A DNA stretch of 64,000 bases, taken from assembly GCF_023343835.1 (NCBI RefSeq), contig NC_064449.1, positions 2,393,778 through 2,457,777 on the forward strand, written 5' to 3'. The DNA comes from Lagopus muta. Its lineage: Eukaryota; Chordata; Aves; Galliformes; Phasianidae. Shown piece by piece: positions 1 through 11,200 of this stretch. The position numbers were made by a program, and so were the translations under genes. Each line of letters starts with the position of its first letter. Positions within the stretch are counted from its first letter, which is position 1. The notes beneath the pieces are model-generated. The model was not told the origin of the DNA. It ran no database searches and saw only the letters and a list, made by a program, of their open reading frames with translations.

Positions 1-87
1 GCTTTCAGACTGTTGCCCTCGCTCTGAGGAACTCCATCCTTAGTTAGAGGTCCTTTCCAGATAGAACACACAGCCCAAAAAATCACC

Positions 88-320
88 ACTTTTCAGGTTG
101 GATATTAGGAGAAATTTCTTCTTCAAAAGAGTGGCCAGGTGCTGGAGTGGGCTGCTCAAGGCGGGGGATGGAGTCACCATCCTGGAGGTGTTTAGAAATG
201 TTTAGGTGTTGTACTAAGAAACATGGTTTAGTAGGGAAATATCACTGGTAGGTGGACAGCTGGACTGGATAATCTTGAAGGTCTTTTCTAGCTTTGGCAA
301 CAATATGATTCTATCATTCA
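88..320 (+). mobile_element. CR1 LINE fragment, 3' end
   Basis: A 5'-truncated CR1 copy. It contains the CR1 stretch CAGGTTGGATATTAGGAGAA, then the GTCACCATCCTGGAGGTGTT block, and ends in a degenerate octamer tail (ATGATTCTATCATT). This is the usual 3' end order for CR1 on the plus strand. The part corresponding to ORF2 is full of changes and cannot be translated through. It resembles the copy at 35579-35790 most closely, so the two probably belong to one subfamily. Confidence 0.88.
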
Positions 321-2189
321 CCCCTTGCTAGTGAGGGCATTCTCATCCACCCTCAATTAATGTCATCGATGCAAATAGTTTTGGATTTGTCTTTACAGAA
401 TGACTTTCAGAGCCCCTAGTATTTAACAGTTGCCAGCTAAGTCAGAACAAACACAAATGGGGCCGTGAGCAGTCACTGAGCTGCTTCAGAGCCTGCTGAA
501 AGTGAAGGCAAAAACCCATCCTTGGATCAGGAGAACAGGCAGTTCTCTAGGGATGCTTCTGTACTCCAGGGCCTCTTTCAGAGGGCAAAATCCTCACTCA
601 AAAAAGATTATGCAGGACATACCACAGATAATCAGTTGGATCCCTGCAATGGGAGGAGGAAGGCAATATTGATTTCTGCTCCTGAAATACTGGGACAGGT
701 TTTTCTGTCCTCCAAGCTCTGTGTTTCCCACGAGACAGAGGCTTTGACTTCATTACCTGCAAACTCAGCCTGGCTACTGAATTACCAGGTGCTGCTGCTG
801 CTGTTGCCCAAAGCACAACTCCATTGGCCCAGCTGACCTGTGGTTAAGAAGCTGAGGGCTGAGAGCCCTGGCTTGTGGCGCACAGCTTAATCCCAATGCA
901 TTCAATTGTATGGTTGAGTTGACTTCACGGGTTCACACAGCTGACATACTCTGAACGCACTCCATCACTCACACAGCTGCTCTCAGCATGGATGGAAATT
1001 GGATGGTGCAGTAGTACAAATCTCTTAGCTTTACCATCCCATACTCCCAGTCAATCCAGCCAACTGGTCTGCCTAGCGGTGCCAGCATCTTCACTGCTCA
1101 GTTTCACAGAGAAATCAGTGCACTCTGCTGCTTAACTGCCCTTCTCCACACCAAGTTTCCCCCCTGGTAAATGTGCTCATTGCTAAGTGACCAGTGACAC
1201 AAATGTGACAAACATGGTGTCGCTGTGACATGAATCCAGGAACGCACAACCACGTGCTTCCCTCTGTGGCCAAGAATCTTTCCTACATTGATTGAAAGGA
1301 TGTTTTGGGGGGCAGACCCCAGGATTCCAGCAGCCAGAGAGTGTCACTGGCACCCCGTGAGGCAAAGGCTGGCTGGGCAGGGGGGAATCTCAACAAAACC
1401 AAGCTGGTGTGTGAGCAGCCTGCAGCCTGCACACTTAATGAGCTGAATGCCTGGACATGCTCTGAATTCCCATGGGCAATTATTCCAGTGAGAGTCGATG
1501 CAGCTCGATGTGATTAGCTGTAACTACAGTGTTCTCTGAAGTGTGTGCAGCCCCTGCTCTAATTGCTCATGTAGGCATGAGATAGCTGTTTTCCTCATGA
1601 CCTCCTCTCAAAGCATCCTCACCGTCAGCTCCCACCTATCTGAACTTTTTCCCCAGAGTATTCCTCCACTCTCTGTGCCTCATCGCTCCGAGCATGACCG
1701 AGTGCTCCTGGTGTGACACTGCTGATCTGCTTCACAGCAAAGCTGAGAGCTGCCTGTCCTTAGAGGAGCAAGGCAGGCATGCTGAAGCCCTCCCCAAAAC
1801 CTACTCCTCAGCATTGCACTCCCCACTTGCTCTTACTGCTTTCAAGGGAAAAATCCTCTTGGTGACCTGTGCAAGAGGCTGCTTTATGAGTCATCAAACT
1901 CCACTACTAAATAGGTGCTAACTGTCAGAGCAGGGTAAGGCATCGTCCAGAGCACACGAGCACAGCCCTCCACTGCTGCAGACAGCTCTTCCTATCTCCT
2001 TGAACAACAGCAGCTCCAGCCATACCTCTGCCTTGCTCACCATGTCCACAGGGACACAAGCAGAAGACTTCTCTGAACAGGATCCACCAGGCAGTTCTCA
2101 GTGCATGGCCAAGTCCCAAGGGAAGGGTAGGGCACTCTGAGGGCTCTGAGAGCATCTCCTGCCTGCGAGACTCTTTGGTACAGTTTAGA
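321..2189. other. unassigned non-coding stretch
   Basis: No repeat, RNA gene or convincing coding region seen. Open frames here are at most 104 codons, overlap on both strands and look like chance. Composition is mixed with no notable CpG cluster or tandem array. Confidence 0.6.
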
Positions 2190-2272
2190 AGACATGGTGG
2201 TGATGGGTTGATGGTCAGTCTAGATGAACTTAGAAGTCTTTTCCAACCTTAACAATTCTATGATTCTATGAA
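2190..2272 (+). mobile_element. CR1 LINE fragment, extreme 3' end
   Basis: Only the last 80 or so bases of a CR1 are present. The AGAAGTCTTTTCCAACCTTAA block is followed directly by two copies of the octamer (ATTCTATGATTCTATG). The weak upstream match suggests strong 5' truncation, which is normal for CR1 insertions. Confidence 0.85.
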
Positions 2273-4767
2273 AAAAGCAGACACAGGGATTGTCTTAGTC
2301 CCTGGCCAATTCTCCAAAGCTATGGCGGGTCTTACTGCAGGGATATCCTGTTTAACAGTCACAGCACATCAGCAGGGTGCTAAGGCTTCAGGAGAGGCTA
2401 GAGGACCTGCAGCCAATTAACCTTGATAGCTAAATGAGGATGCAGGCTGCCAGGCCACTATCTGAACTGCTCTCCTCTCTCCCTCCCCAAGAGAAGCTCA
2501 ATTAAAGGGATTTCTGCACCTTGTAGTCCAGCAACTCTGCAGGGCTCATGGCTGAGCTGAGAGCCCTCAAACAGGGACTGTGAGCTTTACCATCCAAACC
2601 ACTGCCTTTGGAAGGAGGGGAGACATCTGGGAACAGCAATCGCACCAAACTCATGGGTGAGTTTGCATCTGCTTTGGCCTAAAACACCCAATGAACTCAC
2701 AGTGTGAACCAGCAGAAGTCTGCCTGTCCAGCCTCTAAGCTACCAGCAGAAACCCAGCAAATCACTCCTGCAGCTGCTTTCCCCGCTGACACAGACCTTA
2801 GAGAGATTTTCTTCTTGAACCAGCAATAAGAAGTGAGCTCAGCTACCATGCAGAGATGTGATAGGTGTTTGGAAGAGGTGGGAACGAATCTGTCTTTGAG
2901 GTTTGAGAAGCAGAGAAGGTAGAAATGATCACCATACCCCTTATATCCTCCTGGAGAGAACTTGAGGAGAGCTTTCAGGAACAACCATCTGAATTTACAT
3001 GAAGCTGAGCTTCATCCTGCTCACACTTCCAACCTCTGCGTTTGCTTTGCTGTGACTCCCCAGCTCTCAGCACTGTCAGGTTAACAGGAAGCTTTGCATC
3101 AAACACATTTTAAATGACATCTTCAGCAGCAAAAGTGACAGGGCAAGAGCTGCACCGTGCAGGCAGCGTATCTGCAGTTTCCCAGGTCTGTGTCAGTGCT
3201 GATGTGGGTAAGCAGAAAGCAGTGGGTTTCACAGCCAACGTTGACTTGGACGTGGCATTACTGTGGTGGAAGGCAACTACAGAAGGTGCAAGAGGGGCTG
3301 CAAAAGGTGAGCTGAGCAGTCCTACAAACCAAGGCAAAGCTTGTATGACACCTGCATTGAGCAGAAGGGATGGCACAGGGTGAGGTGCAGCTGTGGTCAG
3401 GCAGATCTCCTATGGGACCACCCCTGTTCACCCAAGGGTAGCCCCTGCTTTCAGGGCTTGGGTGAGGGCTCCTGGCTCCCTCCTTGCTTCATCAGAGCCG
3501 TGTTGGTCCCAGTTTTCATTGCATGGATGATCATTGACTTCTGTCAACAGAGTTCAACGCAAATTAGCTTGGTTTGGAAAGACAGCAACATTTACGCTTC
3601 CAGCAAGAGAAAGTCAGTTTAATCCAAGAAAAGGAGAAGAAATCATTAACTCCCACTTACTGAAAGGCTATTGAGTCTTGTGTCTCTGCCCAGAGCAAAT
3701 CTGACTGGTTTAAACCCACAGGTTCCTCTGGCTCTTGCATCACAGCATGCTCTGTTTTGCCAGGGGGCAGGAAGCACACTGTGAGTAGGGCTGAGCCCTG
3801 GCATAGCCACCCTCCATCAGGTGTTCAATTTATCCCCATATCTGCAGGTTTCAGTCTCTGCCTTTCTAGGTTGGCATCCCTCCCTTTATAACCCCAGGTA
3901 TTATACATGTCCATGCATTGAGATGACCCTGGTTTTAGCAGCATACAGTGGAGTTTTCTTACCATTTGGTATTTCTGCTTGTTCCACGAACTGGAAGTGA
4001 TGGAATGAAATGCCCACAGGTGTTCAAAGGGATGTATTTTGTCACACTAGGGAAGCATACTTATTGGAAGCATGCACTGTGGAAGGGGGAGATGCTAATA
4101 GACCTTTTCCTTTTTTGCTTTTCACTTTTTCTCAGTATCACACACATCTCATCCGCATTCACAGGGTGCAATGTGGCTGTGCCATATGTGAGGGGAGGCC
4201 AACCTGCCTCATTCTAGAGACACATCTCATGGTGCGTGGCCTTTCTGCCCAGTCACAGCAGTGCTGGCATCTGATGTTGTAAATGAAAAAGAGGCATTTG
4301 AATCATTTATGTGTCATGTTACTAAACCACCTTGAAGCTTTATACCAGAGCTACTCAGGCTAATGGTATTAATGACTTATAACCTGGAATACTGCTCATT
4401 TACTTGGGGCACTTAAGCTACCAGCAACCATCTTTCCATCCTGCCAGGTCTCTCAATGGTCTGCAGTTGACCACAAGTCCTTTCCCTTTGTTGAGGATTT
4501 TTTCTAAGTCTCCTTTCCAGAGCTGCAATTTTAAACTCCTTCCAAGAAGTGCTGTTCTCAAGCTGCCCAGTAAGGGCAAGCTAATCCCTTTCTGGGCAGC
4601 AGACATCAGCAGGGGGATTATCTACCTAACGTAGCATTGCACAAGCCAAGTTAACCCCTTGGTTAAGCACCATTTTACCCCTGAAGGAATTTACCTGGAA
4701 AATCCCCTGTAAGGAACGTCCTGCTGGGCTAGGAAAGCCAAATGAATCTCAAGATCTTTAGGGGAGA
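2273..4767. other. unassigned non-coding stretch
   Basis: Single-copy looking DNA of mixed composition. No known repeat or gene signature is visible. Paired open frames of about 88 codons on opposite strands at 3110-3383 are mutual shadows and match no family I know. Confidence 0.6.
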
Positions 4768-5002
4768 CACAGACTGAATATAAGAAAACGGTTTTTTACA
4801 CTACAGGTAGTGAAGAACTGGCACAGGTTGCCCAGATTGGCGATAGATGGATGCCCCATCCTTGGAAATGCTCAAGGTCAGGTGATGGGGCTCTGTGCAC
4901 CTGATGGAGCTGTGGGCGTCCCTGTGCATTGCAGGGAGTTGGACCAGGTGGTCTTTGAGGATCCCTTCTAATTCAGATGGTTCTTTGATTCTATGATTCT
5001 AC
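4768..5002 (+). mobile_element. CR1 LINE fragment, 3' end
   Basis: The copy runs from a decayed ORF2 tail (GAACTGGCACAGGTTGCCCAG, encoding the end of the ORF2 protein) through the GGACCAGGTGGTCTTTGAGG block to the octamer tail TTTGATTCTATGATTCTACG. It shares with the copies at 47515 and 59491 the TGCCCCATCCTTGGA-type block and the CTGTGGGCGTCCCTGTGCATT segment, so these three look like one subfamily. Confidence 0.92.
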
Positions 5003-5329
5003 GAGTACAGCGGGAAGCTGGTAAGGCTGCATGCAGGTGGCAGTGACACCCCATAGCCCTGCAGTTGAATGTCCACCACTCAGAGCATTGCTGGAGCACG
5101 TGCCCAGGCCCACATTGCAAGTCTTTGCTGTGCACACCATGCTGGACCAGAAACTTCCGTTTCTCTTCCCTTGTTCCATAGATAGAAACAGCCCAGAATA
5201 TGCTAAGGAAAACAAACCATGCTAATTTGATGCCATCTTGGCAAGTTAACACACTTGGACTCCTGGCTTCACAGCTGCTGGGTAGCTCCTTGGTAGCTAT
5301 GGTATTGCCTTTTTTCTACCTTCTTTCTC

Positions 5330-5585
5330 CCAATTAGTGACAAAAGTTTCATATCCAGGTGCTTCCCTGGGCAGAAAAGTGATAAAAGAACATCTTGCTC
5401 TCCTGTCAGTTGATTTTTCATCTGGATATTTGGCATTTAATACATGCCAAAATGAAAATATCCCCAGCATTATAAGGGCTCAGAGAGCTTTGCATTAATG
5501 TTGTATGCAGATGATGCGTTAATATATTTATCTGATCCAGCTCAATCTCTCCCTAATCTATTAGCATTAATATCCAAGTTGGAGG
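5330..5585 (+). pseudogene. decayed L1/Tx1-like LINE reverse transcriptase relic
   Basis: At 5501-5584 one frame reads LYADDALIYLSDPAQSLPNL followed by LALISKLE. This is the catalytic motif of LINE reverse transcriptases (the two Asp bind metal ions) with the L1/Tx1-type continuation L-S-x-P-x-x-S-L-P-x-L-L-x-L-I. Upstream, with frame breaks, 5370-5470 still resembles the preceding L1-type block: a CFPGQ-type segment where PFPLxRGTRQG is expected, a decayed CPLSPLLF block, then LIF-x-L-x-I-x-x-L. CR1 has FADDT-type motifs instead, so this is not part of the neighbouring CR1. At least two frame changes and a stop codon make it non-functional. The downstream SGYKIN-type block is missing. A weak resemblance may continue to about 5830. 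Bird genomes carry almost no L1, so this is probably an ancient amniote insertion. Family assignment is by eye. Confidence 0.6.
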
Positions 5586-6419
5586 ATAGAGCCAGAGAGA
5601 AAACAAGCTGTGCAAAGCCTGACTTCATCACCTCCAGACACTCCTGATGAAATGTTTTGCAGCTACAGAATTGTAAATTGTCCCCTCCAAGTTCACAGCA
5701 CCTTGAATCTGTGACAAAGCAAATATTAAGGAGCAAAGCACTCCATGCCAGACCTTTCATTGAGGGCTGTGGAAAGCCCTCTGAGTGTAGGCTATGATTT
5801 TAAGTATATTTTAAGACCTTTTAAATGCCTTTTACCTGCAAAATCTTGCTGGCTCTTGAGAACACAGCCATGTGGGACAAACCATACCCCATCTGCTCAG
5901 ACACAAGTTTATCCTTTTGCAGCTCTCTGCAACAAGAGGAGGGGTGAAGCCCCAGTATTTCTGAGCTGTAAAATTTGGGCAGAACAAAGCCCTTCCCCAT
6001 CTGCCCACCAGAGCCTCCTGCTGCAGTAGATACTCTTGGGTTTGCTTCCAGGAGTGCCCAGCTCCATAAAGCAGCAACCTCCTGCCTCAGCCTGGGGAGA
6101 AACCTTTTCTATCCCCTCCAGCTGAGACACAACAGTAGGGCCATGGTGGGTTGTGGTATGTTAGAGCTCCAAATACCCTTCCAACTCCGACCTGTGGGCA
6201 GAAAGATGCCCCATTTTCCTGGACCAGGTACCCATTTTACACCTGGGTGAATCCAGTCTGAGGGATTGGATGCTTCTGCAGTATAAATGATGAGGACTTG
6301 TTTGGTACACTATTTGAAGCAAATTTCTGTGATTCTCCTCAAACATCCCCATGAGTTTAACCCAATATATATTTCCTTGGCTCATGAATCAAGCAGATAG
6401 AGTGATCTGGCTCTGCGGT
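5586..6419. other. unassigned stretch downstream of RT relic
   Basis: The first 250 bases may hold further eroded LINE sequence: a GYDFKYI-like segment near 5777-5800 recalls the FKYLGI block of L1-type ORF2. That is too weak to annotate. Nothing else is recognised. Confidence 0.4.
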
Positions 6420-6660
6420 TTGTCCTTCACCTGAAATCAAAAGTCATATTTATCTGCTGTGTGAACGAGATAAGCCTTGGGTGAGTAATGCTTTTGCCTC
6501 AACTGTAAGCCCTCACAGTTCCAAAATACATAATACAAACATGTGTAACTGTGATCATTACATTTACAGGAATTAGAAAGGTTTGTTTCAAATCATTTCC
6601 GTTTGTTTTCCAAATTGTATTTGCGCTCTCGAAATGACATCAGCCCTGTGGTCTAAAGGA
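6420..6660. promoter_or_regulatory. candidate conserved non-coding element
   Basis: AT-rich tract with little simple repeat and several factor-like words, for example GAGATAAG and TTATCTG (GATA-type), CAAATCATTTCC and TGACATCA (CRE/AP-1-like). No coding frame. Judged only by composition, so low confidence. Confidence 0.25.
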
Positions 6661-6952
6661 GAAACCACTGTTGAAAGGTGCAGGCTTCTATTTGTGACCT
6701 ATCTGAAAGGCAGAACCTTCATGGGAAAAATGAAGAGCTGCAATTAATGGCCTGAATGGGTAAAGGGCAATCCAAGAAGCAGAATAAATAAAATGCAAAA
6801 GCTTTCTGAGAACCGTGAGAGGGATTTTGCTAGCCTCTACACGTTGGGGATCACACAGGAGCTTTGAGTGACCTAGTGGGCGAGTGCACAATATAGATGC
6901 ATGGGCAAACCTCTTCTGGTGACTCCAAAACAGTCTCCACAAACTGAAGGCA

Positions 6953-7015
6953 GAATCATAGAATAATTTGAGTTGGAAGGGAATTTAAAGGTCATCTAGT
7001 TCAACTCCAAAATGG
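6953..7015 (-). mobile_element. CR1 LINE fragment, extreme 3' end
   Basis: Starts with AGAATCATAGAAT (reverse of the octamer tail) followed by TTTGAGTTGGAAGGGAATTT and GGTCATCTAGTTCAACTCC, the reverse complement of the last 60 bases of CR1. The body of the element is absent. Confidence 0.85.
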
Positions 7016-8090
7016 GACTCCACCAAGTCAGTGCGAGACCCACTTGGTTTCCAGAGGTGTTTGGGGCCAAGAATACACTGTTGGCTTTCCATGCCAGAGC
7101 AGAGCCCAAAAGCTCCCAAAAAACTCACTCCATCTGCCTGATGGCATGTGCTCTCCCATCCAAAGAGGTCACAACAAATACTCCTATGCATTCTGTCTTT
7201 GCAAAGTCTTTTTTGGACCTGAGCACTAATTAGTGAGGTAAGACGTAGATTTCAGTTGGTGATCCCTCTTTTTTACATCCGCTTATTTTAAGACCGCCCA
7301 AGAAAAATTTCCCTCAAATTACCTCGATCAATTGTTCTCCATATATTTAATGAATTCCATCCAGTTCCACTGTTCTAACATCAGGGTCCACACTCCCAGA
7401 TGTGTCATCATAAACACATGCTGCTCCTGCGACAAATACTGCAAGGGTGAGAAGTATATCAGGTACAAAAGACCTGAGAAATGGCAATTAAATGTGAAGG
7501 TAAGCAGAAAGCTCATCAGCTTGCCTTGTTTTCTGGCTTGCCCTCAAAACCTGTGCTCACATAGACAGAATTGGGTGTATCTACATATAATCAATGCACT
7601 TTGGTTGTGCACTTTGCTTCTTAACGAAGGAGTGAATCTGCAGATTTTGTAGGACTGTCCTGGTTTTGTAAATGGTGCCTCCTGGAAAACTTGACCTAAA
7701 AAGGTGCTTATGTTAAAATGACACTGGAAATATTTATAGAAGTCAATAAGAAGAAGTTTTCTATGCAGACTGAGCTCTGTTAGCAGAGGGTGATGATTTG
7801 TGGATGTTGCAGTGTATCAGCACTCACTGCAAGCACACTGCTGCGGTGTTGGGCTGGGCTGTCTCATGGACACCATTGGCTTCCTCTGCACCCACAAATA
7901 CCATGAGAACATACTTATCCCTGGCATCTGGCTCTACAAAAGCCCAAAATCATGCACGTTATCAACAGTCAGTTTGCCACCACCAAACATCACATGAAAC
8001 ACCTATGGAGCTGTATTAGCTTACTAGGAATTACATCATTCCTGGCACTGAGGGAACTACACACAAAACAGTCTCCTAGTCCTTAAAACT
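7016..8090. other. unassigned non-coding stretch
   Basis: No gene or repeat recognised. Open frames up to 106 codons (7332-7652) show no family resemblance. Confidence 0.55.
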
Positions 8091-8255
8091 CTTATAATCA
8101 TCAAACCATTTGAGTTGGAAGGAACCATTAAAGCCCATCTCAGCTAATTCTGCTGCAATGAATGGGGACACCCACAGCTGATCAGGTGCTGAGAGCCCCA
8201 TCCAGCCTGACCTTGGGTGTCTGCAAGGATGGGGTATCCCCCACCTCTCTGGTCC
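8091..8255 (-). mobile_element. CR1 LINE fragment, 3' end
   Basis: Reverse-strand CR1: a degraded octamer (CTTATAATCATC), TTTGAGTTGGAAGGAACCAT, then GCTGCAATGAATGGGGACAC and CCACAGCTGATCAGGTGCTG. These segments match the copy at 32040-32215 nearly word for word, so both belong to the same subfamily. Truncated near 8255. Confidence 0.9.
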
Positions 8256-11200
8256 TTGTTGTGTCCTTGTCAATAAGCAGTGCTGGGGATGGTACCCAGG
8301 AAAAGAAAAACAGAAGCTCTGAATCCTGACACCTACTCAACAGGTGAGGAAAGAAGAAAAGATGCTCCATGGTAAATAAGCCACTACAGTAGAGACCTAC
8401 AGAACCATAGTGACTAGCCCTTGGTGTGTGGAGCTCATTATTTCTTGCTCACAACTGAACCTGGGTTCTCACAGTCTTTGCTCAGGTAGAGGATCTTCTG
8501 GGAGAAGTCAGCTCCTGGCTGGTTTGCCTTGGGGAGCTGGTTGGGTTGCCAACAACTGGCTCCCTGCCTGGGCTGTCAGCTAATTGCATTTTTCACTCCC
8601 ATCCGCTGCAACAGTGGGGAAACGTTTCTCCAGTCACAGCTGAACAAACATCACTCCAGAGATCAGCAAAGGATCCCAGAGCTGCTCTTCAGGGAAAGTG
8701 TAGCATGTACAGGAAGGGATTGCTTTGGTTTTGTTGCTAGTGACAGGAGACTGATCAGGATTTCTACAACAGCCCTTGGCTCAGGCTCTAATTAGCAACT
8801 CAAACATGTGTTTTCAGTTCTTTCAACTGAGTGAGAAGGACTCAAAAGCCTCAGATACTGCTCATAGTGAGCTGAGTCTTAATGTGACATCAAGAGGCAG
8901 GCAAGATAAGAGTCTGCAACTCTACTTCATCCTTTGAAGATATTATAGGTGCATCTTCCTTTTACTCAACACCCTTCCACTTCCTTTGGAAACACCCTTG
9001 TTCTGTTCTGCAGGTGCTGGAAAGCAGCATAGCCACAGTTAGAGCACAGCAGGCAGGTCCTCCAGCTTTGTAAGATATGAGAGGAACCACCACAGTGCAG
9101 AGCTTGTGGGGATGCTCCTTCCCTGCTGCCCCAAAGGAGCTGTTCTTTGCTCTCCCCACTGTCATCACAATGGTATATACTCAAGTTCAAGCTCTGCCCA
9201 TCCTGGAAATACTTAGAGATGTCTAGGAATACCTCCCATCCTTAAAAACTCTGGAAACATTCATATACATACACAGAAACGAGCACACAAGTATACAGAC
9301 ACATAGGGATGTGCTGGCCCCTCCAAGCACACATGCAGGGACATGCAGAACCCCACATCCAATGCAAGACTGCAAAGCCAATCAGTATTTAAAAATGAGA
9401 TTGCTTCTATTATCACCATTAGGATCTCTTGTGAATAATTCTTAAGAGGCTGAGTTTAATCCTATGATGATTCCTTTTTTTTTTACAAAAGAAAAAAGAA
9501 GTTATTCAGTAAGCAGGCTGGACTTGCCTGGGATTCAGTCTGGGCTCTGCCAAAGGAATCTGAAAATTCTTGGGGCTGTGATGTTGAACATTGGTTAGGA
9601 AAAAGACCAGCCTGCTCCAGTTCCTCCTATGGGACCAAACTTGCCAAGTGACTTAAAGCAGGATGCTAACAAGTGGTAACTGATCGCACATCCCCACATT
9701 TCTTGGATGACCAGCATCGTGCTGCGACTGGCAGAAGAGCCAAGTATTTGCATTGGTGCTGATGCCAAAGCACCTTGCATGCTTATCAAATAAAATGTTT
9801 TGAAAGAATTACTTCTGAACGACTTGATCCTCTGTGATTCTTACCTAAAAAAATAAGGTGAGCTTGGGACCTGAGTACCTGGTGAGTGCCACTGCACCTG
9901 TGGGACAGTGATGCCAAACAGATTTTGCATTGTTTCTTCCTGCACTGCTGGGTCACGTTGCAGGACACACCAACGTGAACATGCCCTAAATCAAAGGCCA
10001 TTATTGAAAAGCCAACTCATCATCCCTGCTTGCTTTTTTCCTGTAGCAGCTGGCTCTGTTCAACCTCAGTTTCAAGACAGAGGATTCTGCTGACCCTAAT
10101 AAGCAGTTCTTCCCACTGAGCATAGCTTACAAGAGTCTGTTTCTCGTCAAGGCCTTTCTGCTCTTGGCACCCACTGTAGGACATCCACTCTAACTCACCC
10201 AGAGGGATGTGATGTGTAGGACTTCCAGCTGGAACTGCAGTCCACAAGCTGCTTAATACCCATGGGCATCAACTCTATCCAGTTCTCACTAAGACACTCC
10301 TCAGCCAACCTTTGTTGGGTTGGCCTTTGTAAGGCTGGCTGGGCTGGGTGCAGAGACTCATGGATCCCTCAGACAAGATGCACACTAAGCCACATCCTCT
10401 TTTTCTGTGAAGACAGTATATTTTGCACTAGGAATGGTCAAAGCAGCAACATGTCACGAGCAATTTACCCTACATGTGCCCCGGGGTCTGCTTTGGAAAG
10501 CTATCTCAGCAAATGTCCCCTGTTGTGCTAATGGCCCAACAACTTGTAACAATGTAATGTCCTATTGATTAGTTATCCATCGTTAATAGACTTATGTGGA
10601 ACTGCAAGCAAAAGTGTTTGATTTCTGACTGGATTCAAGGATCACAGCAGCCACAGGTATAAAACAAAAAGGTATGTAGCTGCACTTGGGGTATCAAGAC
10701 CCTTTCCCATAGATTTGTAAACCCTTCATTTGGTGAAGGCCAGACTTGGAAAGATGATATCCTCTGACACATGGCACAGAGGTCAGCTCTGACAGGCAAA
10801 GCAACCAACAGAGAGCAGCCTCTGCCTCAAGAGTGGGTCACAGCAGACCTGGCACCTTGGTCCTGACTCTCTGGTTGCCCAACAGTTGGACACATGTTCT
10901 GGCCAAGCATCTCATCACAATGGTTCCATCAATCTGTGTGCTGATCTGACTGTCTGCCCTGGTGTGCACATACCTCAGTGATACCTCAACTACCTCAACC
11001 AATCCCTTAAAATGCAATGAAAGCTGTAAAGAACATCATCATTTTAATGACCTATGAAGTTCTTGACATTCAGCCACCATCTATTCTCCACAACAGGCCC
11101 GTGACATGGGGCATCCATTGCTTCATTACAAATTCAGCCCCAGTTTCCCTGCGTGCTTCTAAATTACAGGTAGCAACTCACTAATTATCTTGCCATGGGT

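Noticed and set aside
7664..7680. TGTCCTGGTTTTG phrase resembling the start of some bird retroviral LTRs
   Set aside because: Similarity stops after about 13 bases; no LTR body, polyadenylation signal or partner LTR.
9195..9245. CR1-like phrase (CCATCCTGGAAATACTTAGA)
   Set aside because: Too short and diverged, with no downstream octamer or block order.
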